DNA of 64,000 bases. Origin: Saccharibacillus alkalitolerans. GTDB lineage: Bacteria; Bacillota; Bacilli; Paenibacillales; Paenibacillaceae. Positions 16,812-24,900 of the stretch are shown here, piece after piece. Each line of letters opens with the position of its first letter. Position 1 is the first letter of the stretch. Position numbers and translations under genes: made by a program. The stretch lies in NCBI RefSeq assembly GCF_011090185.1, contig NZ_JAAFGS010000004.1, positions 620,001 to 684,000 of the forward strand, read 5' to 3'. The notes under the pieces were generated by a model, which saw only the letters and a list, made by a program, of their open reading frames with translations, made no database searches and was not told where the DNA came from.

Positions 16812-17981
16812 TCATTTCGCATTTGCAACATTCGATTTAAAAACGAATAGTTTAATCAGGATCAGCAGGAACGCCAGCGCGCAAAACAGGACACCGCTCC
16901 ACACCAGCTGCTGCACACCTAATCGAGAAATAAACCAGCCTCCGATCCCTGTTCCTGCCGTAATGCCGATATTGGAAAAAGAAACGAATAAACTATTGCC
17001 GAATTCCGGAGCTTCGTTCGCATCATTCATCAACAAGGATTGGCTTATAATCAGTCCTCCGGCATGCACAGCGCCCCACACGAATACGATGACCGCCATC
17101 GGCCAAAAATAAGAACCCCCGTAATAAACGAATAAATAAGTGACCGCATACGCGAGAGGAAACAGGATCACCGTTCGGGTCCTGCTTTTGTTCAGCCAAA
17201 AACCGAACAAGAAGTTCCCCGCGATCATCGTGATCCCGAAGATCATTAACATCAGGCTGATCCAAGTGCCGTCCATATGCGTGACTTCTCCCAGATACTC
17301 GGCAAAGTAACTATAAACCGAACTCATCGCCGTAAAAATCAAGACCACGATCAAGATCGTCAGCCACAATTGAGGGCTGCGCAATACGCCGAGCTGCCTG
17401 CCGAAAGATATCCTTTCTTTAACAGGCATTGAAGGAAACAGGACCAGTATCCCTACAAAAGCAATGAGGCTCACGACAGCTCCGAACAGGAACGCCGCTT
17501 CCAGCGAAAGGTTCGCGGAGAGAAAAGACGTGATCGGAACGCCGAAAGCAAATCCCACGGTGACTCCGGCCATCACCTGAGTGATCGCTCTGCCGATCTT
17601 TTCGGGAGACACCAGACTGGCTGCGGTCGCAAGCGCAATCGAAAAAAAGATCGGATGAAAAAACGCCGGAATAATCCGAAAAGCCACCATCACTTCGAAG
17701 CTCGACGTATACGCGTACACGATATTCGACAGTGCAAACATCAGGATCGAGGCAAGCAGGATCGTTTTGCGATTCATGCCGGAAGCGAGCAGCGTAAGGA
17801 ACGGGCCTGACACGGCGACGATCAAAGCAAACGCGCTCACCAGATAGCCGGCCTGCGCGGGAGTGACGTGAAACTTTTCAGCGATTTGGGGAAGAACGCC
17901 GATCATGCCCATTTCCGTCGTGATGATGCCGAATATCCCTAAAGCCATAAAAAAGATAAGCGAAGAATAGCTGTTTTTCAT
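16812..17981 (-). CDS. MFS transporter (DHA1/AraJ-like)
   Basis: A 12-segment membrane exporter of 389 residues. The start at 17981 follows AAAGGAGG with seven bases spacing; the frame open further upstream overlaps the VOC gene and is not coding. The N-terminus SLIFFMALGIFGIITTEMGMIGVLPQIAEKF fits the drug:H+ antiporter-1/AraJ group, which exports drugs, sugars or arabinose-like compounds. The substrate is unknown. A terminator separates it from the VOC gene, but both lie behind the WYL regulator region and may respond to the same signal. Confidence 0.87.
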   Translation of the reverse strand: MKNSYSSLIFFMALGIFGIITTEMGMIGVLPQIAEKFHVTPAQAGYLVSAFALIVAVSGPFLTLLASGMNRKTILLASILMFALSNIVYAYTSSFEVMVAFRIIPAFFHPIFFSIALATAASLVSPEKIGRAITQVMAGVTVGFAFGVPITSFLSANLSLEAAFLFGAVVSLIAFVGILVLFPSMPVKERISFGRQLGVLRSPQLWLTILIVVLIFTAMSSVYSYFAEYLGEVTHMDGTWISLMLMIFGITMIAGNFLFGFWLNKSRTRTVILFPLAYAVTYLFVYYGGSYFWPMAVIVFVWGAVHAGGLIISQSLLMNDANEAPEFGNSLFVSFSNIGITAGTGIGGWFISRLGVQQLVWSGVLFCALAFLLILIKLFVFKSNVANAK

Positions 17982-18006
17982 CACTTGTGCCTCCTTTGGC
18001 ATATAA

Positions 18007-18037
18007 AAAAATGGCCTTCGGCGAGAAGACCATTTTT
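18007..18037 (-). terminator. Terminator between VOC and MFS genes
   Basis: A 13-base stem (18007-18019 with 18025-18037, one mismatch) with A/T-rich ends, downstream of the VOC gene on the minus strand. Confidence 0.75.
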
Positions 18038-18046
18038 CGGAATTAC

Positions 18047-18511
18047 TTACGATCGGTTCGAGATGACGTTGTCCAGAAACTGATCCGCGTCGCTGTTGAA
18101 TTTCCAATTCACGCCGAACTGATCGATCAGCGTTCCGAAGCACGAAGACCACGGATAAGCGGATAACGGCATGGTGACATGACCGCCGACGGACAAACTT
18201 TTGAAATATTGCTCCAGTTTCGACTTATCGTCCATCACGAGGCTGATCAGAATGTTGTTCCCTTTAATCACTTCGCCCGTTACGGCTTTCATCGAAGGCA
18301 AAATGTCGGACATCATGATCTTCCCGCCCGCGAACTCGATCGAAGACTCCATGATCATCTTCAACTCGTTTTCGGGCATCGGGTAATTCGGATCCTGCGG
18401 GATATCCCCGAATCTTACCTGTTTCACCTCGGTTGCGTGGAAAGCCTCCGAATAAAACTCAATCGCTTGTTCTGCGTTTCCGTCAAAGTTCAAATACGCG
18501 ATAGCCGACAT
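18047..18511 (-). CDS. VOC family protein, PhnB-like
   Basis: A 154-residue PhnB/glyoxalase-like protein (once called 3-demethylubiquinone-9 methyltransferase-like). Typical features are the opening AYLNFDGNAEQAIEFYSEAF, the GDIP segment, the middle GKIMMSDILP and the ending FGTLIDQFGVNWKFN. Its biochemical role is unknown, though many such genes sit beside WYL regulators, as here. AAGGAGG lies just upstream. It is divergent from the YafY-type regulator at 18610 with a palindrome between them. Confidence 0.87.
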   Translation of the reverse strand: MSAIAYLNFDGNAEQAIEFYSEAFHATEVKQVRFGDIPQDPNYPMPENELKMIMESSIEFAGGKIMMSDILPSMKAVTGEVIKGNNILISLVMDDKSKLEQYFKSLSVGGHVTMPLSAYPWSSCFGTLIDQFGVNWKFNSDADQFLDNVISNRS

Positions 18512-18559
18512 AAGATGCAGCCTCCTTTTTGTTATGGTTGTAGTATAATTGGCGAACGG

Positions 18560-18575
18560 TGACGACTATATGTCA
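18560..18575. promoter_or_regulatory. Palindrome in the VOC / WYL-regulator divergent region
   Basis: TGAC-N8-GTCA (18560-18575) lies between the divergent genes, about 50 bases from each start. It is a plausible operator for the WYL-domain regulator, which normally binds its own promoter region. Confidence 0.45.
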
Positions 18576-18609
18576 TCGTTTTATACTCTTCAGAAAAAGA
18601 GGCGAACCC

Positions 18610-19521
18610 ATGGACAAAGTTGAACGATTAATCTCGATCATTATGATTCTGCTGAAAAAAGACATCGTCTCGACCACCGAATTCGCCCAGTTGTTCAACG
18701 TGTCCAAAAGAACGATTCTGCGCGATATGGAAACGCTGAGCGTATCGAACATTCCGATCTATTCGGTCATCGGAGTTAACGGCGGCTACGGCATCATGGA
18801 TGAATACAAAGTGGATAAACGTCTGCTGAGCAGCGCCGACTTGGAGAATACCTTGACGGCGCTCAGCGGTTTGGAACAAATTCTGGTTAGCGAAGAAGTC
18901 GAAGTGACGATCAAAAAAATCGAAGCCATGGTGAGCCCGTCGGCTCCCAAAGCTTCGATTCATCTGTCTTTTTATGATTGGAAAGGTCGATCCGAGATTC
19001 GCCAAACGCTGAGAACCTGCCAACAAGCCATAGGGAAAAGCCGATTGGTGACCTTCGATTATATCGATAAAAACGACACGGCCACGAAAAGAACGGTCGA
19101 GCCTTATCGGCTTCATTTCAGCGAAACGAGTTGGTATCTGAAAGGATTCTGCTTGGAGCGTAGGGGATATCGGACGTTTAAACTATTTCGGATGGATGAT
19201 CTTGCGATGACCGATCAGACGTTTAGCCCGAGAGAAGATTTCTTGGAGCAAGAGCGGGAGTCCGATTACCGAGCGGAACTCGTTGAAGTCAAAGCCTTGA
19301 TCTCCCCCAGCGTGAAAGATCAGTTTATTGAAAGGTACGGGCGGAAGAGCATCGAAAACTATAATTCCGAGTATTTATTGGCTACCCTTCATGTCCCTCA
19401 AAACAGCGCGGGATTTCAATTTTTGGCGAGTTTCGGGACGAATTTAGAAATTGTAGAGCCCAGCAGCTACATTGAAGGTTTTCGGAGGTTTTTAGGTAAG
19501 ATGATGGGGAAGTATGGGTGA
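18610..19521 (+). CDS. YafY-type HTH/WYL transcriptional regulator
   Basis: A 303-residue regulator with an N-terminal HTH_11 domain (about 1-60; TTEFAQLFNVSKRTILRDMETL) and a WYL domain (about 130-220; FDYIDKNDTATKRTVEPYRLHFSETSWYLKGFC). WYL regulators sense ligands, sometimes nucleic acid signals, and commonly control adjacent small enzymes. The start at 18610 is chosen over 18559 since the latter lies in the promoter zone and lacks an SD; AGAGG precedes 18610. It probably controls the divergent PhnB-like VOC gene and itself. GC content is lower than in the backbone genes. Confidence 0.87.
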   Translation: MDKVERLISIIMILLKKDIVSTTEFAQLFNVSKRTILRDMETLSVSNIPIYSVIGVNGGYGIMDEYKVDKRLLSSADLENTLTALSGLEQILVSEEVEVTIKKIEAMVSPSAPKASIHLSFYDWKGRSEIRQTLRTCQQAIGKSRLVTFDYIDKNDTATKRTVEPYRLHFSETSWYLKGFCLERRGYRTFKLFRMDDLAMTDQTFSPREDFLEQERESDYRAELVEVKALISPSVKDQFIERYGRKSIENYNSEYLLATLHVPQNSAGFQFLASFGTNLEIVEPSSYIEGFRRFLGKMMGKYG

Positions 19522-19715
19522 ATGGGGTGAGGCCTGCCGTTCCCCAGATTAACCCTATCTATAACGGGGTTCAATGCGTAGAGCAGGCCTTATTTTGCGA
19601 AGATATCCGCTCGGCGTCTGCCCCCGCAACGTCCGATATTCCGAAGAAGTACTTTCCAGATGATAGAAGCGCGAATAGACGGGAAGACAGATCCAAGGAA
19701 CTCCTGCCCAACTTA
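19522..19715. other. Intergenic region without a recognised gene
   Basis: About 190 bases between convergent genes. AGGCCTGC (19531-19538) and its complement near 19583-19590 could form a loose terminator. Nothing else is seen. Confidence 0.5.
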
Positions 19716-20072
19716 TTAAGTCAGCCTTTGCAGATGGGTATGCCTAAATGAAGAATCCGGATATTTCAACCCTGCGCCGATCGCTCGATCCATACAGATG
19801 TGAGCGATCCAGATGATCGATCCCAACAGCAGATAATCGCTTGCAAAGAATAAGTAAGCGCACGCGGCAAGCAGAGGGAAAATAAAAGTGTGTCCCAAGT
19901 TATACACGATCGCGCCGATTTTCTTATTTACCGCATACCCGAGCATGGTAAGATCGGGGACAAACAACAGAACAAAGAACAACCATACGGGAAATTGCAG
20001 CTGAATGTAAACAAAAAAAGAAAGGACAAAAGCAAGCGCATATTCAACGTGAACGATCTGTTTATTCGTCAT
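19716..20072 (-). CDS. DUF4260 domain membrane protein
   Basis: A small membrane protein of 118 residues with about four hydrophobic segments. Its motifs fit DUF4260: a FVPDLTMLGY segment, IGAIVYNLGHTF, and a final WIAHICMDRAIGAGLKYPD. The function of the family is unknown. It overlaps the stop of the upstream MerR gene by four bases (ATGA), so it is translationally coupled and likely the target of that regulator. Confidence 0.8.
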   Translation of the reverse strand: MTNKQIVHVEYALAFVLSFFVYIQLQFPVWLFFVLLFVPDLTMLGYAVNKKIGAIVYNLGHTFIFPLLAACAYLFFASDYLLLGSIIWIAHICMDRAIGAGLKYPDSSFRHTHLQRLT

Positions 20073-20497
20073 TTCGCTCCTCCTAAATCTTCTTGAAATA
20101 AACTAAGTACTAGCCTTTCTATGTCCTCTATGTTCTCCGAATACTTCACTTCACTCGCAAGCTCTTTAATGGCCTGCACGACCTTCAGCGCCTGTTGGTA
20201 AAACCGGATTCTTTCCTCAAGATTCATTATTTTCCGATCCAATAACGATACGGTCTTATCCTTGCATTCCGCTGATAGAGCCGGGTCTTCTCGCAGGATG
20301 AGCAACTGCTGAATCTCCTTGATCGTAAAACCCAACTGTTTCAATACGATGATCAGTTGGATTTGCTTTTCACAGTCTTCGTCAAAGTCCCGATAATTGT
20401 TTTCTTGTCTAACGGGATTCAATAAGCTCACTTTCTCGTAATAACGAACGGTGTCCGGCTGAATTTGGTATTTGCTTGCAAAATCTTTGATTTTCAT
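20069..20497 (-). CDS. MerR family transcriptional regulator
   Basis: A 142-residue MerR-type regulator. The N-terminal winged helix (about 1-70) begins MKIKDFASKYQIQPDTVRYYEKVSLL and includes NYRDFDEDCEKQI; a long coiled dimerisation helix with EERIRFYQQAL follows. No cysteine pattern for metal binding is evident, so the effector may be organic or stress related. AAAGGAGG precedes the start. It overlaps the DUF4260 gene by four bases, and the two form a tight bicistron. Confidence 0.88.
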   Translation of the reverse strand: MKIKDFASKYQIQPDTVRYYEKVSLLNPVRQENNYRDFDEDCEKQIQLIIVLKQLGFTIKEIQQLLILREDPALSAECKDKTVSLLDRKIMNLEERIRFYQQALKVVQAIKELASEVKYSENIEDIERLVLSLFQEDLGGAK

Positions 20498-20618
20498 GAC
20501 GGCCTCCTTTCTACCGAGAGCATAACATTGGAGTAAAGTCCAAGGTCAACCCTTCATTTGGCGGCAGGAACGACAAAAGTGCCGACCCCCCCCCTATTTT
20601 TTCGTTATAATGGATACT

Positions 20619-21794
20619 ATGAAGAAAATATCGTCTTTTATGGAATGGGGTCTATTTGCTCTTCGTTCCTATCACTATATTTTGCTGGGGTATCGGCTGC
20701 TGCAAGTAAGCGAATTTTCGATCCTGACGGTAGCGAATATGGTTTGGCTGATGCTGGCGCTCGTCGTCCCTATGCTGTTCTGGTTTCCTGGGATTCGAAA
20801 TAACAAGACTTGGTTCTGCATTACGGAGCTGCTGCTGGGCGGTTCTTACTATGTGAATTCCGATATCCATCCGGATCTGACTTCAAGGGCGGACTACTTG
20901 CTGCTCAGCCTGATCATGGGATACTTAATGACGAAGAAGACGATCTGGGTGATTCCCGTGGTGGCTTTCATTCCTTTTTTGTCGCAGACTTATTTGCATT
21001 TGCCTTGGGAGCACGCATTCAGCTTCGCAGCAGACAATTTATTGTTCTGCTTCATCGGCATATGGGCGAGCTCCGTAGCCAGGGCTTATGAAGAGAAGAA
21101 CAAACTGGCGCTGGAAGTGGAACGGCAAAATAAGCTGCTCACCCTCTATTCTGCGGAAGTCGAGACCCTTACGCTTCAGGAAGAGCGCACTCGCATGTCG
21201 AAAGAGCTTCATGACACGTTAGGGCACTCCTTTATCTCCCTTATTATGAGCTTGGACGCTTCGATTGCTCTACTGGATCGGAAGCCCGAGGAGGTCAAAG
21301 ACCGATTGATCCGCTTAAGGTTGCTTGCCGAGCAAAATTTGGACGATATGCGAAACATTGTGCACGAAATGGCGGAGGAAGAAGGAGAGAGCCTTACCGA
21401 GCAGGTAGAGAACCTTGTTTCCCGTTTCCAAGAGCACACGGGAACCGTACTCGTAGTCAAGCTGATGGGGACAGAGCCCAGGCTGCCTTTTGAAGTACGG
21501 CAGACGGTCCTCCGCGTTATTCAGGAAGCCTTCACGAATGCGCTCAAACACGGAAAAGCTTCCCATTTGTCTTTGGAGTTGGACTTTGCCGCGAGCCTAC
21601 TGCAGTTGGCAGTCCGAAATAACGGCATACCGATCAAAAACACGGATTACGGCTTTGGCCTAACCACGATGAAGCATCGCATTGAGCGATTGGGAGGCAG
21701 CTTGTCCGTGAATGCCAAGGAAGAAGCCGAGGCGATGACCGAAGTTAGATGCGAAATACCGCTGAAGGGAGTGCTCCCGCATGTCGAACATTAA
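20619..21794 (+). CDS. DesK/NarL-type sensor histidine kinase
   Basis: About 391 residues: roughly five membrane segments (1-155), a coiled linker, HisKA_3 with the phospho-His in RMSKELHDTLGHS, and HATPase_c with VIQEAFTNALKHG and GFGLTTMKHRIERLGG. The cognate regulator overlaps its 3' end by 14 bases. The start is uncertain: TATAAT spans 20606-20611 and overlaps an ATG at 20610, so 20619 is more likely; no SD precedes either, and the mRNA could be leaderless. The stimulus is unknown; relatives sense membrane state or cell-wall drugs. The CPBP protease just downstream may be a target (inference). Confidence 0.85.
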   Translation: MKKISSFMEWGLFALRSYHYILLGYRLLQVSEFSILTVANMVWLMLALVVPMLFWFPGIRNNKTWFCITELLLGGSYYVNSDIHPDLTSRADYLLLSLIMGYLMTKKTIWVIPVVAFIPFLSQTYLHLPWEHAFSFAADNLLFCFIGIWASSVARAYEEKNKLALEVERQNKLLTLYSAEVETLTLQEERTRMSKELHDTLGHSFISLIMSLDASIALLDRKPEEVKDRLIRLRLLAEQNLDDMRNIVHEMAEEEGESLTEQVENLVSRFQEHTGTVLVVKLMGTEPRLPFEVRQTVLRVIQEAFTNALKHGKASHLSLELDFAASLLQLAVRNNGIPIKNTDYGFGLTTMKHRIERLGGSLSVNAKEEAEAMTEVRCEIPLKGVLPHVEH

Positions 21795-22434
21795 GGTACT
21801 GATTGCCGACGACCAGGAATTGATTTTGGAAAGCTTACATATCGTGCTGTCCATGGAGGAAGATATCGAAATCGCCGCATTGGCCAAAAACGGGGAAGAG
21901 GCCATTCAAGGCTGCGAGCAATTTCGGCCCGACATCGTGCTGATGGATATCAACATGCCCGTCATGGACGGCGTAGCCGCAACGGCCCTGATCAAGAAGC
22001 GATTCCCCGACATCAAGATCATTATGCTGACTTCGTATAAGGAAGTGGAATATGTGCTTGCGGCGTTGGGTCATGGCGCGGAAGGTTATCTGCTCAAAGC
22101 CATTCATCCCAAAGATCTGGCTGCGGGCATACGCGTCGTTCATACGGGAGGCACGTTAATCACGCAGGAGATGGCGGGCAAAATGATTAAAAGCCTGAAC
22201 ACGAACTCCGCATCGGCCGTAAAAAACAATGAATACGGGCTCAGCGCCCGCGAACTTGAAGTGCTGCATAAGCTGGCTTCCGGCCTGCGCAATCAAGACA
22301 TTGCCGAGGCGCTTTTTCTCAGTGAAGGGACCGTTAAGAATTACATCTCCACGATCTATTCGAAGCTTCAAGTCAAGGGAAGGCGAGAAGCCACCCGCAT
22401 CGCCCGAGATTCAGGCATATTGAATCAGAAGTAA
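21781..22434 (+). CDS. NarL/LuxR-family response regulator
   Basis: A 217-residue regulator. The receiver domain (about 4-118) has DDQELI, the phospho-Asp in DIVLMDINMPVMDG and Lys in LLKAIHP; the C-terminal GerE/LuxR helix-turn-helix (about 150-215) has LSARELEVLHKLASG and GTVKNYISTIYSKL. It starts within the last codons of its kinase, so it is translationally coupled. It probably regulates nearby membrane genes, but no binding site is recognisable. Confidence 0.92.
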   Translation: MSNIKVLIADDQELILESLHIVLSMEEDIEIAALAKNGEEAIQGCEQFRPDIVLMDINMPVMDGVAATALIKKRFPDIKIIMLTSYKEVEYVLAALGHGAEGYLLKAIHPKDLAAGIRVVHTGGTLITQEMAGKMIKSLNTNSASAVKNNEYGLSARELEVLHKLASGLRNQDIAEALFLSEGTVKNYISTIYSKLQVKGRREATRIARDSGILNQK

Positions 22435-22522
22435 CCGGATCATGACCAAAGCGCACTGTGCCGATATGACTTTTTCAGCCTAAACTTATAACCATCAAAC
22501 GTTATAGGAGCTGAGAACAGAC

Positions 22523-23350
22523 ATGAAGAAAACAAGCGCCAACCGCATAAATAAGCTGATTCGCTTTCCGATCACCTGGATGCTGTTGGGTGCGGTCGCC
22601 ATTATTGCTGTACAGGGGCTGCTCCTTATGCTGACCGAGCAGGTGGATGGCGCCGCTTCTCTCGCCTTAACCCTTCTGTTGAGCGCAGCAGCCATCCTGG
22701 TGTATAAGCTGATTATGAAGCACTTGGCTCTGCGGCCCACTCCGGAGCTATCCGGCAAGCGCGCATGGAAGGAAGCTTTGGGGGGCATCCTCACGGGGGC
22801 GATTTTTATCGCGGTGTCCACGCTTATGATCGTCATGCTCGGCGGCTACTCTTTTCAATGGGCGGCGGTCGCAGATCCGGGTTCTATTGTTATGACGGCA
22901 ATCGAAGCCGCGTTGGGCGCAGCTATCTTCGAGGAACTGGTATTTCGCGGATTGATGCTTCAAGCCATACAGAAATTAACGGGCAGCTGGATAGCGCTCG
23001 CGATCACCTCGCTTACCTTCGGGGCTTTCCATCTTGCCAATCCGGGAGCAACGCTGTGGAGCGCGCTCGCCATTACCCTCGAAGCGGGGGTTCTGCTCGG
23101 AGCCGCGTTCTTGTGGCGGCGCAATTTATGGTTCGCCATGGGGCTGCACTTTGCTTGGAACGCGCTCGAAGGCGCGCTCGGCATCCCTGTGTCCGGACTG
23201 CCTGCGGCGGGATTGTTCACCGTAACGGCAAACGGCTCGACTTGGCTCACCGGCGGAGATTTCGGCTTGGAAGGCTCCATCGTCACGGTGATTCTGGGAC
23301 TTGTGATTGCCATTCCGATGCTGATCGGCGCTGCGCGGAAGCAGCCGTAA
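22523..23350 (+). CDS. CPBP family intramembrane metalloprotease
   Basis: A membrane protein of 275 residues with about seven or eight hydrophobic segments. The Rce1/CPBP (ABI) motifs are complete: FEELVFRG (EExxxR) and the later FGAFHLANP (FxxxH) plus HFAWNALEG. These glutamic intramembrane proteases cut or modify membrane peptides and are often linked to bacteriocin immunity in Bacillota. AGGAG lies about 12 bases ahead of the ATG. It follows the two-component pair by 88 bases on the same strand. Confidence 0.87.
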   Translation: MKKTSANRINKLIRFPITWMLLGAVAIIAVQGLLLMLTEQVDGAASLALTLLLSAAAILVYKLIMKHLALRPTPELSGKRAWKEALGGILTGAIFIAVSTLMIVMLGGYSFQWAAVADPGSIVMTAIEAALGAAIFEELVFRGLMLQAIQKLTGSWIALAITSLTFGAFHLANPGATLWSALAITLEAGVLLGAAFLWRRNLWFAMGLHFAWNALEGALGIPVSGLPAAGLFTVTANGSTWLTGGDFGLEGSIVTVILGLVIAIPMLIGAARKQP

Positions 23351-23491
23351 TTCGTCTCGGCGCTAACGGTTCTCCGCTCCCAGATCGCACAGCTGCTCCA
23401 GCATCGGCCGACGGGCAGCATGATCGGCGTGACGCATCTGGCGTTTCCGGAGCAGTGGGTGGAAGTCAGCGCGGCAGCGCAGGTGGGGTGA
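23351..23491 (+). pseudogene. C-terminal remnant of a RidA-like protein
   Basis: Directly after the protease stop, the same frame stays open for 46 codons to TGA at 23489. It reads ...HRPTGSMIGVTHLAFPEQWVEVS..., resembling the C-terminal end of RidA/YjgF enamine deaminases (P-A-x-T-L-V-G-V-x-x-LA-x-PE-x-x-x-EI). There is no start codon, SD or N-terminal half. It appears to be a decayed fragment left by deletion. The match is by eye only. Confidence 0.5.
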
Positions 23492-23493
23492 GT

Positions 23494-23542
23494 GAAAAAG
23501 AGGAGGGACTTCGCACCAACCGCGAAGTCCCTCCTCTTTTTC
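23494..23542 (+). terminator. Strong intrinsic terminator
   Basis: A perfect 20-base stem (23494-23513 with 23523-23542) ending in CTTTTTC. Confidence 0.88.
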
Positions 23543-24124
23543 GACAACATATTCGCCATATGCGGCTCAACTTGCTTCCATACGTTAGTAGGTAAAGCAG
23601 AAACGAATGTTCCGATGTATGGCGGTAAGTTGATACTTCTTTCCAAAAGTATCTGGAGTTTTGGGAGAAGAGATTGAAGATTTGAACGGTAGAGCCTTGC
23701 AGCGGCTTATTAAGGGGGCACGTGGGTAATATCAGACGTGAATTCGCCCTATTTATGATACGGTCCACCCGTATCATAAATAGGGCGAAATCTTCCTAGG
23801 CCTTAACTTTGCTCTTTATCATTTAAATTGTCTGCGTGGAATGGCAGTACGACTACCAAAAGACAAGCTTATTGTTGAGGCATCTTTCAAACTCAAGTTC
23901 GTTAATTTTGACAGCTTTTATCCTTCCCTCGGCTCTCTGCCTATTTGGTAGATCGGCGAGTGTTTCGGACAACGAATCGGGGATTGCTGTCTGTCAACAT
24001 AGGTTAACAATGTGTCAGAAACTTTGTTTAGACAGAAGGTTAGAGTGGGAAGTTTTACATCGTACATACCAATAAGTCTCCAGTTATTACTGGAGACTTA
24101 AAAAAGCATCGCCGTAGATCCTTT
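23543..24124. other. AT-richer region without a recognised gene
   Basis: About 580 bases. It contains the 21-base perfect hairpin at 23743-23789 and a small hairpin at 24073-24100 near the end of csaA. Short open frames here have no SD and match nothing I know. The composition differs from the GC-rich backbone, so it may be a scar of past insertions. Confidence 0.5.
23743..23789. repeat. 21-base perfect inverted repeat
   Basis: TTCGCCCTATTTATGATACGG (first twenty bases TTCGCCCTATTTATGATACG) at 23743-23763 pairs perfectly with 23769-23789 around a five-base loop. There is no T-run on either side, so it is not a standard terminator. Confidence 0.8.
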
Positions 24125-24457
24125 TTACGAAATAGCAGTACCATTAGGCATTTCAGCATCCGGCTTTAATAGAATAACATCTCCTTTTTCCGGGACACCT
24201 CCCAAAACTAATACCTCCGATTTGAATCCCGCAATGCGCCGAGGAGGAAAATTGACGATTCCTATAATTTGCTTCCCTACAATTTCCTCAATCTTATAAC
24301 GCTTAGTTATTTGTGCACTTGAAGATTTCATCCCGATCTCCGGTCCAAAATCAATCTTAAGCTTTATCGCAGGGACCTTTGCTTCTTCAAAAAACTCCGC
24401 CTCCTTAATCGTTCCGACACGAATATCTAGTGCTGCAAAATCCTCGATCGTTGCCAA
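24125..24457 (-). CDS. csaA: CsaA-like tRNA-binding domain protein
   Basis: A protein of 110 residues closely matching B. subtilis CsaA along its length: the opening IEDFAALDIRVGTI, then VPAIKLKIDFG, SSAQITKRY, VNFPPRRIAGFKSEVLVLGG and a PNGT end. CsaA is a cytosolic dimer with the EMAP-II/tRNA-binding OB fold, reported to act as a secretion chaperone. A very strong SD (GGAGGAGG) precedes the start. It is the last gene downstream of the TetR-controlled group, about 95 bases after the ABM gene, so it may be partly co-transcribed. Confidence 0.92.
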   Translation of the reverse strand: MATIEDFAALDIRVGTIKEAEFFEEAKVPAIKLKIDFGPEIGMKSSSAQITKRYKIEEIVGKQIIGIVNFPPRRIAGFKSEVLVLGGVPEKGDVILLKPDAEMPNGTAIS

Positions 24458-24552
24458 CGTTTTGCCTCCTCCGCCAAAGTCTTTAAGCGCTCACGAAAAT
24501 ATCTCTCACGCTTTACGGACAGAACTTAATGAGTTCCGCTCGGTGCTGCATT

Positions 24553-24876
24553 TTACTGCGCCGGGCGGAACGGCTGCAAGAGTCGAATCCCTTCCTCGAT
24601 AGATCCCTCCATCAGTTCTAAGAGCTGAGGCACCAGTTCCTGCATCCGCGGGGCGTTCAGGTGCCGATCGAGAGCATCCCGGTTTTCCCAGCGCTCATAG
24701 ATGATGAATGTACCGGGCTGGCCTTCTACCTCGTGGGCCTCGTAGTCAATGTTGCCCGGGTCGTTGCGCGACGGAGTGACAGCAGCAGTCATGAATGCCT
24801 TCATCTCGGCTTCTTTCCCTGCTTTGGCTCTCGCCTCCCAGAGTACAGTAACGTAACGGTTCTTTGTGTCGTTCAT
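24553..24876 (-). CDS. Antibiotic biosynthesis monooxygenase-domain protein (YgiN-like)
   Basis: A small ferredoxin-like fold protein of 107 residues. It shows the ABM pattern VTVLWEARAKAGKEAEMKAFM, DPGNIDYEAHEVEGQPGTFIIYERWENRDALDRHL and a closing LVPQL. Such proteins oxidise quinols or aromatic intermediates, or act as accessory dimers. TTAGGAGG lies upstream. It follows the FAD monooxygenase by 24 bases, which supports a joint role in oxidation of an aromatic or quinone compound under TetR control. Confidence 0.87.
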   Translation of the reverse strand: MNDTKNRYVTVLWEARAKAGKEAEMKAFMTAAVTPSRNDPGNIDYEAHEVEGQPGTFIIYERWENRDALDRHLNAPRMQELVPQLLELMEGSIEEGIRLLQPFRPAQ

Positions 24877-24900
24877 TCTAATTCCTCCTAATACCTTAGT

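Noticed and set aside
19518-19751. Plus-strand ORF of 77 codons
   Set aside because: No SD, overlaps the end of the WYL regulator and the DUF4260 gene, and resembles nothing.
23466-23777. Minus-strand ORF of 103 codons in the AT-rich gap
   Set aside because: It covers two hairpins, has no SD and no recognisable similarity.
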